DNA from: Alentia gelatinosa
Lineage: Eukaryota > Annelida > Polychaeta > Phyllodocida > Polynoidae
Length of the DNA stretch: 64,000 nt
Reading direction: 5' to 3'
Assembly: GCA_950022655.1 (NCBI GenBank)
Contig: OX465588.1
Coordinates: forward strand, 26,087,525-26,151,524
In this document: positions 12,358 to 23,629 of the stretch, piece after piece
Numbering within the stretch: the stretch's first letter is position 1
Layout of the letters: each line of letters starts with the position of its first letter
Made by a program: the position numbers and the translations under genes
Notes under the pieces: generated by a model
What the model saw: only the letters and a program-made list of their open reading frames with translations
The model's database searches: none
Told to the model about the DNA's origin: nothing

Positions 12358-12499
12358 CTAAATTACTTCTACATTAACAAATGACGTCATTTGTCAAGTG
12401 TATCCCACTAGAGCGATATTTTTCATTTTTCTGAACTCCAGACCGAATAGTGACCCAATGTTAAGCCTATGGAGTTTTTTATTAGGGGTAGGATAAAGG

Positions 12500-13615
12500 G
12501 ACTGAGGCCAGTCTAACTCCTCCCCTGTTCTTAATTCTTATCCCTACCATCAAATCTGCTGCTGCAGCTCGCTGTCGGCACACCACATGCTCTCGTCCCC
12601 TAGTCCCCTTGGTCTTTCATCTTCGTTTTCAACCTTCTAGCACCTTCCTCTAACAGATCTATATATGTAACCTTGTTTGTCCTCCATATAACCCGGTTCC
12701 TCTGTCAAGTGATTTCTTCCTCATCCATCTTCACTTCTCTCTCCTTTCCTGTCAACCCGCTGGCCCATGCATTTCCATATCCCTCTCTTTATGCATCGTG
12801 CCATGTACTGTAAAAAACAGTGTTGAAAATGTCATATATGTACATATAATATACGTACATATCATTGGTTCTATTCATTTGGAGGCCGTAATAAAAGGTT
12901 ATCCCCTGACAATGAATATGAGCAATTCATATCCTCATTATGACACGGGGTACGACGAATACTACTATAGTCCTGCACTTCTGCCTATATTTGATTCTTA
13001 CTTATCATGCCTTGTTTTACCTGATGTCAGGATCTTTAGCTTCTTATTTTTAGCAGAACACAGCTGATGTTCACTGGTAAGGTCTAGGTGGTGGAGAAAA
13101 TGGAAATTTCTCCAGACCTCACTAGCATCCCTGTTGCATCTATCAACCTGGTCTGTCAGTCGCTCATCTTGATTTAATCATATACAAAAGACATGTAGAA
13201 CACTCCGGGATGCGCCCGTCCTCCTGTCACTCAAAACCCACCCCTAGTCTGCGTACCCATAATTCACCCCCATCATCACCATCACTCTCCTCCCAGCGGC
13301 GTCCTATCGTCTACTCGACCGGCCATTAGGGCGGATCCCCTCTGAATATGATGGAGAGAGGTCAGTCACACAGGGACACCTTCATCCTCCCCCACCCCCA
13401 CCCCTACACTGTGTGGATATAGGATGTGTGTCGAGTGACTGTGATGTGTGGGGGGAGGCGTAGACTGGGTCTGTATGAGCTTGGGCAGCCCTGCTTTATC
13501 TGACTTGCCGAGCTCGTAAAAAATTCATTCGGGAGTCGTCAGGGTAATTGATTTAAAGTAGCCTGTCGGACGGCTCGGCGCGGCAGCCATTTCTAAACAA
13601 ATCCCCGTAGGCCAG
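12500..13615. other. Non-coding stretch
   Basis: C/T-rich sequence up to about 12,790, then AT-rich, then CpG-containing sequence around 13,200-13,620. A family D fragment (caatgttaagcctatggag) ends near 12,475 just to the left. The 89-codon plus frame at 12,798-13,067 has no recognisable domain. Confidence 0.45.
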
Positions 13616-13627
13616 GAGCTGCACGCC

Positions 13628-14035
13628 GCCTTCTGCTAACCACCTACTGCCAGCCACCTACTGCCAGCCACCTACTGCCAGCCACCTACTGCCAGCCACC
13701 TACTGCCAGCCACCTACTGCCAGCCACCTACTGCTCAGTGGCTACTGCCATCCACCTACTTCCAGCGGCTTACTTCCAGCCGCCTACTGCCAGCTGCCCA
13801 CTGCCAACCACCTACTGCCAGCCACCTACTGCTCAGCAGCTACTGCCAGCCGCCCACTGCCAGCCACCCACTGCCAACCGCCCACTGCCAGCCACCCACT
13901 GCCAGCCACCCACTGCCAGCTGCCCACTGCCAGCCGCCCACTGCCAGCCGCCCACTGCCAGCTGCCCACTGCCAGTCGCACACTTTCCACCAGCCACTGC
14001 TAATTATACCACCCACTGCTAGCAACTGACTACTC
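13628..14035. repeat. Minisatellite, 14-bp unit (cacctactgccagc)
   Basis: Seven or so near-perfect tandem copies of cacctactgccagc at 13,640-13,735 pass into diverged units (cacccactgccagc, cgcccactgccagc) up to about 14,035. The frames through it (plus 13,738-14,022; minus 13,840-14,040) code for repetitive Pro/Cys/His or Gly/Trp strings and are artefacts of the array. Confidence 0.9.
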
Positions 14036-14690
14036 GCCACCCTCGGCTAGCATCCCACTACTCGCCGCCCACTGCTAGCAACTGACTACACACCTCCCAA
14101 GTCTAATTAAACTAATTGGACATTAAACTACCCAAACAAACAAACAAACACACCTCCCATTCCCATTATATGGAGGAACGCCTAAAGGCGAATGTAAAAA
14201 GTCAATTTGGATTTTGGTTGACTGACTAAAAAAGACAAAACTAAAAAACCGCTGACTACTCACCACCCACTGATAGCAACTCACTACTCGCCACCCGCTG
14301 ATAGCATCTCACTACTCGCTGCCCACTGCTAGCAACTGTCTACTCACCACCCACTGCTGGCAACCCACCCCTTATCACCCACTACTAGCAACTCACTCCT
14401 CACGACCACTGATAGCAACTCACTCCCCACCATCCACTACTAGCAACTGCCTACTCACCACCACTACTAGCAACTCACCACTCACCACCCATTGTTAGCA
14501 CTACCCACCACCCATCGTTAGCAACTCACCACTTACACCTATCGATAGGACTACTCACCACCCACTGCTAGGAACTCACTCCTCACCTCCCACTACTAGC
14601 ATCTCACTACTGACCACCCACTACTAGAAACTCATCACCTATCGTTAGCACTTCTCATCATACGCCGCCTGCCGCCCGCTGCACATCTTC
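14036..14690. repeat. Diverged 28-bp tandem array
   Basis: Units like cacccactgctagcaactca followed by ctactcgc repeat with many changes. At 28 bp they are twice the 14-bp unit of the neighbouring array and probably descend from it. A SINE tail interrupts the array near 14,100-14,260. Confidence 0.75.
14101..14155 (+). repeat. SINE 3' tail fragment
   Basis: Reads aattggacattaaactaccc followed by (aaac)n. This is the same 3' end as the fuller SINE at about 20,455-20,505. The body is missing, which fits a 5'-truncated insertion in the minisatellite. Confidence 0.7.
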
Positions 14691-14699
14691 CATCGCCAC

Positions 14700-15284
14700 C
14701 TACCCACTACTTACCATGCACCGCCTGCATCCTCGTGCCTACCATTTGCTGCCCACCTTTCATCACCTGCTGCTTCCCGCCCTCTGGTTAGTGTCATTTC
14801 CAGCTATTCACTGCTCACAAGTCACTGCCAGCTGCCCCCTGGACACGATCTACACTCTCCCGCTCACTTGTCACAACTCATTGCCCCAAAACAGCTGTTC
14901 CCCACCGACTACGGGCTGCTCTCCACCTACTGCCTTCTGCCCAATGCTAACTAACGTATTCATACTACCAACTGTTTCCCACCTACTGCCCTTAGTGTTC
15001 TGCCAGTAAAACTGCCAGTAAAATTGGGGACCCACAAAGCGAGGCAAGCGAGCTTAATACTCTGTGAAGAACGAATATATATTCGTCCATAAGCTTGTTG
15101 TTAATCATATTACTTTGATGAGCACTAACGAAGTTGTCACTACCATATTATCTGTTTAAAAAAAGAAGGTGAAATTATTCCACCTCTTGTGACTGAGACA
15201 TACGCTCAAAGAAAGTTCCTATGCCTATGTATCCCTCAGGATAAATAAAGTTTCTAAAAAAAAGGAAACGATCTATATGATATA
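14700..15284. other. Non-coding stretch after the minisatellite
   Basis: C-rich sequence related to the array fades out by about 15,010; AT-rich sequence follows. The 97-codon plus frame at 14,716-15,009 continues the compositional bias of the array. No gene is supported. Confidence 0.45.
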
Positions 15285-15405
15285 TATGTGAGATATTATT
15301 TCCCACCACTAATTCTGCGTAACAAATGAAAGGTGGAATGTTGGCTCTCATGCACGCCATTTTGTGTTGGCGATACCGCTGCATTTCTCACTTATTGTGT
15401 CCCCA
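15285..15405. mobile_element. Family C MITE, partial copy
   Basis: Contains tatatgtgagatattatttc near the left, then gccattttgtgttggcgata and cgctgcatttctcacttatt followed by gtgtcccc. These are the arm words of the ~215-bp family C elements at 49,984-50,644. The copy is diverged. Confidence 0.6.
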
Positions 15406-15954
15406 GCATCACCCTCCCTTCATCAGCCATAAACGGCTACTTACTGCTGCCCTCACCACCACTCTCCACAGCCTCCTGCTCATTGCACACCGTTTGCCTC
15501 CCACCCCCCGACTCTCAACGCTCTGCTGTCTGCCGCTCGCTGCCCAGTGGAACCACCTACCACCAGCCCCCACCATTCGCCAGCCGCCTCCAGCCGCCCA
15601 TCACGTTTATTATTTACAGAAACGACACGAAGGTTATTTCCTCTCCAAATAAAACCTCCTCAATCACCGAAGTGAATTGCTGGTTATTTCTTGTGGGCAG
15701 CCTGTGACAAGGCAGGGTATTTATTGACGAACCAGTCACGTGATTAAATCAGGGAAGATTTCAGTAGGACGGATGTAGAATGAATATTTTCTCTGTAAAC
15801 ACAACATAACCTCGTAAACGGTCTCCTAGCGACTCCGGTCTGAGGCAGAAAAAATACCACAACCTCCACGACCGGCTCGATAAGGAGGAACGCCACACTC
15901 CATTTGCATCCAATTTAGGAATCAATTACGGTAATAATACAACAGGACGCTATG

Positions 15955-16445
15955 GGCTTGGCTGGAGATATATCGCGTGGCGCCCCCGTGTGGGGGAGCG
16001 GGCGGGCGGTGTCCTCTCACACCAGGATCTGGGTCACGCGGGCCAAATGACAAACCCGTGTCCGGGCGTTAGCGTCCGCCCCCAGCGTCCGGCCAGCGTC
16101 TCTCAGGTCACGTGGTCAGGGACGCACAGTCAATAAGTAGTGCAGGGACCTCTCACCACCAGGCGTCACCACCCAACCGGACTCGGAGCGCCCCCTAGTG
16201 GACGGGCGAGCGGCACGCCGCCTGGCGGCCCCAGTGCGCGATTTGTAAACGTAAGCCACCGCAGCCAGCCTCATTTCCGGCGCCGACCTGACGTCCTGAT
16301 CGTCGGCACCGCGCTTTATTGCCCATCAACGCTGGGAGGGGGCGGAGTGTGGTTAGGAATGGGTGGGAGGGGGGTGGATAATGCTAGTCATACATCACCT
16401 CCTGCATCGCCTTGCAATAGCTGCCACCCCCCCCCCCCCCCCCCG
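15955..16445. promoter_or_regulatory. CpG-rich island with terminal poly-C run
   Basis: Locally high GC with many CpGs (gggcgggcggtgtcc, ggcgttagcgtccgcc) and an E-box-like tcacgtgg at about 16,110. It ends in a run of about 18 C at 16,426-16,444. It resembles a promoter island, but I cannot connect it to an exon on either strand. Small frames crossing it are compositional. Confidence 0.35.
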
Positions 16446-16449
16446 CCGT

Positions 16450-17500
16450 AGACCAGGCCGGCAGTCCTGGTCCAGCATCCCCAGCCTTCCTACCCCTCCT
16501 GCCGGCCACAGAATAATTGAAAATCCCGGAAACCAGAAACGATTTGTTTACATTGAATGCCAATTTACATGATATTACCCGAAATAAGCTAACGTGAGAA
16601 AAGTCCAGTAATTACAGTTTCTTTGTGAATACGATTATATATCGCTAGTTATCATCTCAGCCGAGTTCTAGAAAATATTGTAGCAAATAAAGGTAAATAA
16701 ATTCGGTAGGATTTTTTTTCAATGTTGAAAATAAGCTTACAAAATGTACCCTCCTCAAACAGGGTAACGTTAGAAAATTCGAGGTATCCTTGTTATCTAT
16801 ATTGCAAATATCGAAGCTGGGTTTTCTACAATAGAACCCGTTTAACCCTTTAAGGACGAGGAAATAGGCCACAGGAATAAAATGTTGATGCAAGTCTTGA
16901 ATAATGATAGTAGCAGTTATAACTGAATTGACGCGAAGATCTAACTCACTAATAAGAGATGTTTACTACTGGCACACTAGGAGTAACACATTACCCGGCA
17001 GACTTATCTAATTCCCCAGTCATACAATTTAATTTACCGCCAAATAGAGTTATGCCGGTCCGGGAGACTTCTGATTAAGTCTCATCTGACGGAAAATGTA
17101 ATCATCACTGGTGTTTCTGCCACGCACCCAGTGGGCCTGAAAGTAGGACAGTGACTGCAGGCTGCACGAGCAATTCAAGCAGGCAGAGTGCATGCCTCAT
17201 TCTACTGAGGAGGCAGCGTAGGGAGGGTGTTGTGCCTTACTGGAGCAAATTAACCCCTGCCGCCCCGCCCCAGTCCTCCCCCGGTTTAATGTTTTTAATT
17301 CCCGAGAAGTCATTAACTTCGTATCACCCCAGGCCCAGTCAGGTGGTGACAACAGCTTCCACGAGAGGAAACACTCCACCCCCTCCTCATTCTCCTCTTC
17401 TCCCTTCCCACCACCCCCTCCCCGTCCAATAACGTCATCCCCCAGGCCACTAACTCACCCCCCTCTAATCTACCCTCCATTATCCCCCCTGCCAACTTCA
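16450..17500. other. Non-coding stretch
   Basis: AT-rich from about 16,560 to 17,050, then C-rich, with overlapping small frames on both strands. No domain, RNA or mobile-element ends were recognised. Confidence 0.45.
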
Positions 17501-17504
17501 CCGA

Positions 17505-18015
17505 AAGGGGGCGCCAGGAGCGCAGAAACTAATCAGCGTTCCCTCGGCGTTCCCCGTGTACATTTCAGTCTCACTTCCGGTCACAATAGGCGAATTCTCA
17601 TCGCGCATGCGTCCATGCGCCTATCGGGTCGCCCGCTGTCCAAACGTCAGAGAACGTCACAGTCATTCTGATGACTTGGTTTCCGACGATTTGATTAGGG
17701 CGCATTACGCGGAGCAGCACCGAGCAGCTCCGAGCAGCTCCCGCGCACAACGCCGCACATGCCACTCACGCGTGCGCACTATCCACAATGTACATTACGC
17801 CCGACCCTCAAGTAAATCCCGCACCACATCACCCTCCCACCTCCATCTCACCCTCACCCTTCCCACCCTTACCCGCCCCTCACTCCTCCCACCCTCACAC
17901 ACCCTCTTTACCCCCCTCTACCCCTGCTTACTCACCCTCTCCCGCCCATATCTCGTCAGTGAACGGCGCCCACGTTCGCCATCCCATAATTTAGCGGTGC
18001 CTGATGGCTAGCCGG
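17505..18015. promoter_or_regulatory. CpG-rich, promoter-like segment
   Basis: CpG-dense, with the NRF1-like palindrome gcgcatgcg at about 17,602 and a second atgcgcc just downstream. It also holds repeated gagcagc words and, at 17,976-17,991, the 16-bp word tcgccatcccataatt that recurs in the putative PCGF promoter island (59,505-59,520). No adjoining coding exon is identified, so the direction is unknown. Confidence 0.4.
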
Positions 18016-18492
18016 ATGGCTGCCGTTATAGAGTGTAGTGCGTGACTTTAACTCCCATCTCATACCGTCCTCCCAAAACAGAGGACTGGGTGTGAATTTC
18101 GGGGAGCTCCTGATACGAACAGGGTCCAGCAATGGGAGCCTACCACTCATCAGCCTTATCTGCCACCAACACCCTGTCCTCAACCACTATATCACCGCAT
18201 CGTTATCTGAACCCCAAACAGTCTCATTAAATCACAGGCTCACTGACCCCCTAACACTATAAAACCCTCTCCCAACACCCCACCATCAACACTACCATAG
18301 CCTCACAATCACCTTGCCCCCAACCTACCATAATTTCATCATTTCCTTAACCCTAACACCACCGCACCTTCACCATTATGTTAACGCCAGCACTACTATA
18401 ATCTCGTCATTCGCCTATTTCTAATTAACCTTAATTCACTTTATCTCTAAATCCCAATATCATAACAGAATCTTACCATCACATTAACACCA
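18016..18492. other. C/A-rich non-coding stretch
   Basis: Low-complexity 'accatcaccctaaca'-like sequence with no open frame of note. Similar sequence continues from about 18,570 to 19,020 on the other side of the TA microsatellite. Confidence 0.5.

Positions 18493-18495
<3 letters not shown>

Positions 18496-18567
<72 letters not shown>
18496..18567. repeat. (TA)n microsatellite
   Basis: About 35 uninterrupted TA dinucleotides. Confidence 0.97.
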
Positions 18568-18570
<3 letters not shown>

Positions 18571-19036
18571 CCATACCTTCATCATCACTCTAACTTCCAA
18601 CACTATTAAATCCTTAACACCCGTATTCCCAACACCCCCATAGTCCCAATTATCTTCAACCCCAATGTTACATTACTACCGAACCATTATCATATCTACT
18701 ACCCCACTTACAATAGGCCTACCACAACGCAAGATCCAAAACCACATGCTTAGCCGTAACCCTACCCCGACCTCATAGTAGATTCATTTTTGTACCTCGC
18801 ACATCCTTAACACCATCCTAATCACGAACATCATACCAGTAACCGTCAAATGGTACCACCCTAGCCTTGTTCACCACTTTTCCACCACCCTAATATCCTT
18901 CACCATGCACTATTCACATCCCAATCCCTCCACTCAGACTGTCACTATCTTCATTATAAAACACCCAAACACCACTCTCTTTATTCCATTACCACAGTCG
19001 TAAGTTTAGCTATACCCTGTCTCACAACTACACTCT

Positions 19037-19257
19037 AAAGTGGGATTCACACGATGGGATTCATGTACCCCACGGGGCTCAAAATCTTATGCGATTTTGT
19101 TCTTTTGGGGGGGGAAATGACATTAACAATTACAAGCAGGAAATGAATCCCTATAATTTAGACGATGAAATTGTGTTCGAGTACAGAATCTCAGCAGGAT
19201 TTGTCTCAGAAAAGCACCCTGTGAGGTACATGAATCCCATCGTGTGAATCCCATTTA
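19037..19257. mobile_element. MITE with 'tgggattcacacgatgggat' ends
   Basis: Terminal inverted repeats of about 33 bp: tgggattcacacgatgggat then tcatgtacc at the left, and ggtacatgaatcccatcgtg then tgaatccca at the right. They are nearly perfect. The ~215-bp element has no open frame. Flanks (cTAaag / attTAacg) are compatible with a TA or TTAA target duplication. Confidence 0.85.
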
Positions 19258-19424
19258 ACGTCATGAACGACTACTACAGCTACCGTGGTATATTAAAACC
19301 TAGTAAACCGCAAGTGACCTTCAAACCAAACACATGACCCCTAAACACCATGCCTTTTGGGGAATCCCATTGCTATTGGAAAGCTCACTCCTTTTACCCT
19401 TCACACCCCCGTCTCACGATGTAA

Positions 19425-19620
19425 ACACAGACGCTGGGTCAAAATGGCGGCCAGTCACGTGACGGCGACCTGTCATACGCATGCGTGGTTACTTAGAAAA
19501 CGATGACCCGGAACAAACCGGAGTCAACCCAGGCCTGATTAGGCGGGGAGGTTTAGGCGGGCTATTTAGGCTGGGTGGGTGGGGGTAGGCCTGGGCAGGC
19601 GGAGCGGTGTGAGTTAATTA
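19425..19620. promoter_or_regulatory. Promoter-like cluster (YY1-, E-box-, NRF1-like words)
   Basis: Within 60 bp are aaaatggcgg (YY1-like), agtcacgtgac (USF/E-box palindrome) and acgcatgcg (NRF1-like), followed by a G-rich stretch. This arrangement is typical of broad animal promoters. No coding exon was found next to it; the 76-codon plus frame at 19,633-19,863 has no recognised features. Confidence 0.35.
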
Positions 19621-19911
19621 TCTCGGGCAGAGTTGGCTGTCACCGATAGGACACTTGGCATGAGTAACGAGCAGGAAGTCAGCTGCCCACGAGTGACTCA
19701 ATGCAGACACAGAGTCGGTAGGGAACACATTTGCATGTTACGTATAGGTAGAGTGTCTCTTATATGTGTAGTTTGTAGGGTGCGTGCGAATATGTACAGC
19801 GTGCCTATGATGAGTGAATGGGGCTTCTCATGTGAGTACACGAGTGAGTGTGGAGTGTTTTAGGAGTGTAATTGGAATTGGGGAGTGAGGAGTGTAGCTT
19901 ATAGAGTTATG

Positions 19912-20028
19912 TGCATAAAAGGTCATTTCTAATGGGAAAACAGCGAATTTGGTCTATGAAGATGACGGGTACATACATCTTCTCAATGAATTTACAAAGT
20001 AATTGTGGTGCTTGGAGTATAATAATGG
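19912..20028. repeat. Dispersed repeat E, copy 2
   Basis: Matches 17-121 over its whole length and ends at the same gcttggagtataa. Here there is no MITE after the TAA. Confidence 0.75.
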
Positions 20029-20192
20029 CCAGTAGAAATTTAAATTATGTTTGAATGAAACCAGTTCGCTGTCATTACAGGTCTGCTGGGGTGGACAGCA
20101 ATCACCAATATGTACACCCTCTTGGTCGCCTCACCTCACCTCCTTCTGGTGCAGACCGGATATGCTTGCACTCAAGCATAACTTAAGCGACC

Positions 20193-20510
20193 AGGGTGGG
20201 CAGTTAGCTCAGTGGTAAAGAGCACTGGACTTGTTATCCCAAGGTTGTTTGTCTTTGTTAGTTAGAGTACCACTGCTGCCACTTTTCTCCTTCACCCCAG
20301 CAGTGGTAGATTTACTGCTATATCAAAGGTCAATCCTTCTCATACCATGTCTATGTGGTGTGGAAAGTACAAGAACTCTCACCTCGGTCAATGTGTAGGG
20401 GTGGGATTTCTGCCTACATTCATCTCATAGGGTCGGTCAAATCCAAAGTAAGTCTCATCGAACCAATTGGACGTTAAACTACCCAAACAAACCAACAAAT
20501 AAATTACATC
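20193..20510 (+). mobile_element. tRNA-derived SINE
   Basis: Begins with gtgggcagttagctcagtgg, then taaagagcactggacttg. This is a tRNA-like 5' half with a good A box (tagctcagtggt) but a degraded B box. The body continues to a conserved 3' end, attggacgttaaactaccc, followed by an (aaac)n-type tail. The same 3' end is found at 14,101-14,155. It is not a functional tRNA gene: the anticodon arm and B box do not fold properly. Confidence 0.75.
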
Positions 20511-20869
20511 GTTTGCCTGCTCCCAAAGTTCATTTCCTGCACTACTAAGTGGTGGTACCCGCTTAATTACCCCATTTGTCTATACTACTTTACCAATCAA
20601 CCGTATCCAATGCCATTGCTGTCATGTAGTTGAATCAGAGCAACGAGTCCACTACAGAGTGAATTTAGATAATCGTAAAGCTACAATTACGTCCGACAGG
20701 TTTAACTAACTTATTTCATAGCACATGAACCTGCCCATGTGCCACGTTTTTGGAACGCTGTGGCCCAAATGGGCATATTTCCTGCAATGATTCCATAATT
20801 AATCATAATTATGTTATGGGAGGCTCCTATGATATCCTGAAGTCGCAAATAACATGTATATAGTTCTAA

Positions 20870-21151
20870 GGCCCGGCGTCCATCCACTACGATATGGCTC
20901 CGATATGGTCTATGATGCACCTCCCGATAAAAAGTCAAAATCGCGTTGGAAGGTCACCTAATATCGGGGCAGTTGACCACTTTTCTGCGATTAGACACCG
21001 ATAAAAATCCCATGCAATGCGTGGTGGATTGGCATGTCTGGACCTATGTCTACGATTTTGCACCTTCCCGATATGTCCCCGATATCGGTTTTTTGTATCG
21101 GAGCCATATCGGTAGGTCTAAATTTCCATCGTAGTAGGTGGACGCCGGGCC
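20870..21151. mobile_element. Tourist-like MITE family A, copy 4
   Basis: TAA + ggcccggcgtccatccacta at the left; cgtagtaggtggacgccggg then cc + TTA at the right. A near-complete copy with all family interior words. No coding frame. Confidence 0.85.
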
Positions 21152-21269
21152 TTAAACACACTGAATTTTGCAAATATGCCATTGAAAACTACGACTACAG
21201 TACTGTAATGAATTGTCACTGGTAGTACCTAGAAATCAGCTTAATGTATTGCTGAGCACTGGCAGTATA

Positions 21270-21462
21270 AGGTCCGGCGTCCACCAACTACGATATGGCT
21301 CCGATATGGTCTACGATGCACCTCCCGATAAAAAATCAAAATTGCGTCGGAAGTTTACCTAATATCGGGGCAGTTGACCACGTTTCTGCGATTAGACACA
21401 GATAAAAACCCCAATGCGTGGTGGATTGGCATGGCTAGACATATGTCTACGATTTTGCATCT
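21270..21462. mobile_element. Family A MITE, copy 5, right end missing
   Basis: TAA + ggtccggcgtccaccaacta, continuing through the family interior to gtctacgattttgcatcttt, where similarity stops. About two thirds of the element remains. Confidence 0.8.
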
Positions 21463-21464
21463 TT

Positions 21465-22275
21465 TACTGCTCAATATTCATATTTTGATTTGTTATTAGT
21501 TTAGGTTAATAGTATTGTTAGGTGGTGAAGGATGACTGATGGTGGGGTAATTTGACATATCACCTTGTTTCATAAATCGAATCAAGCTTGTCCCATAGCG
21601 ATACACCACGGTATCTAGGCAACTTGAAGTAGTCATTGTAGTTTATTCTCTCCTTAAATTTGACTTTACTGGAGCTGCGATTTTGACCCGTTGAACAACC
21701 AAGCATGGTAGCTTCGTAAACATTGCGGTCAGCATAACGCTGGATAACTGGGCCATACTTAAAGGATAATTACCTGCATATGTATAAAACTGCCCATGGT
21801 CTTAATATAGCGGTATCTCGTATCGCAAAAGAGCCGTTTCATCCACCCTGATTGGTGTATTTCACGCCGAAACGTGAATTGCTTTGGGTTAAAAAGGTTA
21901 AGTAAAACGGATGTAATTATCATTGGTTAAATGATTGAAGGTAGGTGGAGGACAGTCATGGAGTCTGCATTAAAAACTCTAAAAAGTATCACAAACATTT
22001 TCCTAATTGAAATAATGTTCCAAGAAAGGACACCGATAAATAGTTTTATTCAATATTAACTGATATTGTTTGTTCAATGAAATTTGCAGTCTGGCTGTAT
22101 ACCTTATTCCTTGAGATGGGTTTTCTCCCTTTAACTCTCTGCGAGTTTAATTAAGGAGACGTCACTCTCTATGAACAAATTTGGACGAATGTTCGCGTCA
22201 GGAATACTGGAAACCACATTCGAATCGGTCACTTACTCGTTAGTCGCGGAACAATAGCGGGAATAGTGCCATGTA
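21465..22275. other. Non-coding stretch between MITEs
   Basis: AT-rich unique sequence. No open frame above about 60 codons and no recognised repeat ends. Confidence 0.5.
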
Positions 22276-22278
22276 TAA

Positions 22279-22539
22279 GGCCCGGCTTCCACCTACTACG
22301 ATAGAGATTTAGACCTCCCGATATGGCTCCGATACAAAAAGACAAAATCGTAGACACCCTACGATACAGGTTTTTCATCGGGACCAAATCGTAGACGTCA
22401 TTTTACAATAGAGTCTAATCGCAGAGAGGTGGTCAACTGCCCCGATATTAGGTGACCTTCCGACGCGATTTTTATATTTTCTCTGGAGGTCTATCGTAGA
22501 CCATATCGGAGCCATATCGTGGTAGGTGGACGCCGGGCC
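22279..22539. mobile_element. Tourist-like MITE family A, copy 6
   Basis: Flanked by TAA at 22,276-22,278 and 22,540-22,542, a clean 3-bp target duplication. TIRs are ggcccggcttccacctacta and tggtaggtggacgccgggcc. The right TAA is shared with the next copy, so two elements sit back to back. Confidence 0.88.
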
Positions 22540-22542
22540 TAA

Positions 22543-23629
22543 GGCATGGCATCCACCTACTACGATAGAAATTTAGACCTACCGATATGGCACCGATACC
22601 AAAAGTCAATATCGGAGACATATCGGGAAGGTGCAAAATCGTAGACATGTGTCTAGACATCCCACTTCACCATGCATCGGAAGGGTTGTTTTTTTTGCCT
22701 AATCGCAAAAACATGGTCAACTGTCCCGATATTAAAGCGGGCCCCCACTGTCCCGATACACTGCGAAAAGTGCTACGATCGGGCTACGATAAGGAATTGT
22801 TCAATCGTAGAGCTATCGGGATGACTGTGTCGGAGTGTGTCGTAGTGTGTCGCAGTAGGCTACGTATGAACGGGATGAAAAGACCACGGTTACGACACCG
22901 GCCACGATTTAAGAGGTGCGCCAACGTAAATCTCAGGTAAATAATTAACAACATATATTGGTAAAAGGTTCATTGAAACGTTCATATCCTATACTGAAAA
23001 TTCTGGGGTGGGGGGGGGGGGGTGGGGGGGATGGGGGCCAGGAACCCAAAGTGGGGGAGGCGGGGGCAGCTTATAACCGGGGTCAGCTTATAAGTGGGTT
23101 AGTTATGTTGTGGGTTTTTTTACAATTTTTATTAGGGTGTCTGTATTTTTGAAAATACAAAAAAAAAAGAAATTGACCAAAATGCGGTGACTGAGCAATT
23201 GCCTAGGGACGCTCCAGGGGCAATTGCTATTTTGCGGGCCGAAAACCAACAGGGGGGGAGATGCATAGGTTACATATAGTGGAGAATGCTTCCGAAACAC
23301 TCCGACACACTCCGACAAATCGAACATGTTCGATTTTGTCGGAAGGCCTACGACATGGTATTTCTATCGTAGCACTATCGGAGTGTGTCGGGGTGTGTCG
23401 GAGTGTGTCGTAGTACTCATCGGAACACAAAACCCACTTCCATGCACGATAGAGCCTTTCATTCCGACACAAATTCTATTTTTTCATCGGAACGCTTGTC
23501 GTAAGGCTATCGTAGTGTGTCGGAGGCGCAAATCGTGATAGTGGGAGTCCGCTTTAAGGTGACTTTCCGACGCGATTTTGATTTTTTATCGGAAGGTGCA
23601 TCGCAGACCATATTGGAGTCATATCGTAC
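22543..23629. mobile_element. Family A MITE, copy 7, split by a nested element
   Basis: The left part is 22,543 (ggcatggcatccacctacta) to about 22,733 (ctgtcccgatatta). The right part resumes at about 23,556 (ggtgactttccgacgcgatt) and stops at about 23,629 (ggagtcatatcgt), where retrotransposon sequence begins. The missing middle is replaced by a separate inverted-repeat element. The right TIR is lost. Confidence 0.8.
22737..23555. mobile_element. Nested inverted-repeat element inside a MITE
   Basis: Left end agcgggcccccactgtcccg, right end cgtgatagtgggagtccgct; these are imperfect inverted repeats of about 20-25 bp. The junctions read gatattaa|agcggg and ccgct|ttaaggtgac, which fits a TTAA target duplication as used by piggyBac-type elements. 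The ~820-bp interior has G-rich runs and many repeats of tgtgtcggagtgtgtcgtag. It has no transposase frame. Confidence 0.75.

Noticed and set aside
13738..14040. Pro/Cys/His-rich and Gly/Trp-rich frames
   Set aside because: Translation of the 14-bp tandem array; no start context or splice sites.
20193..20270. tRNA gene
   Set aside because: Only the A-box half is tRNA-like; anticodon stem and B box are degraded and the unit continues as a SINE.
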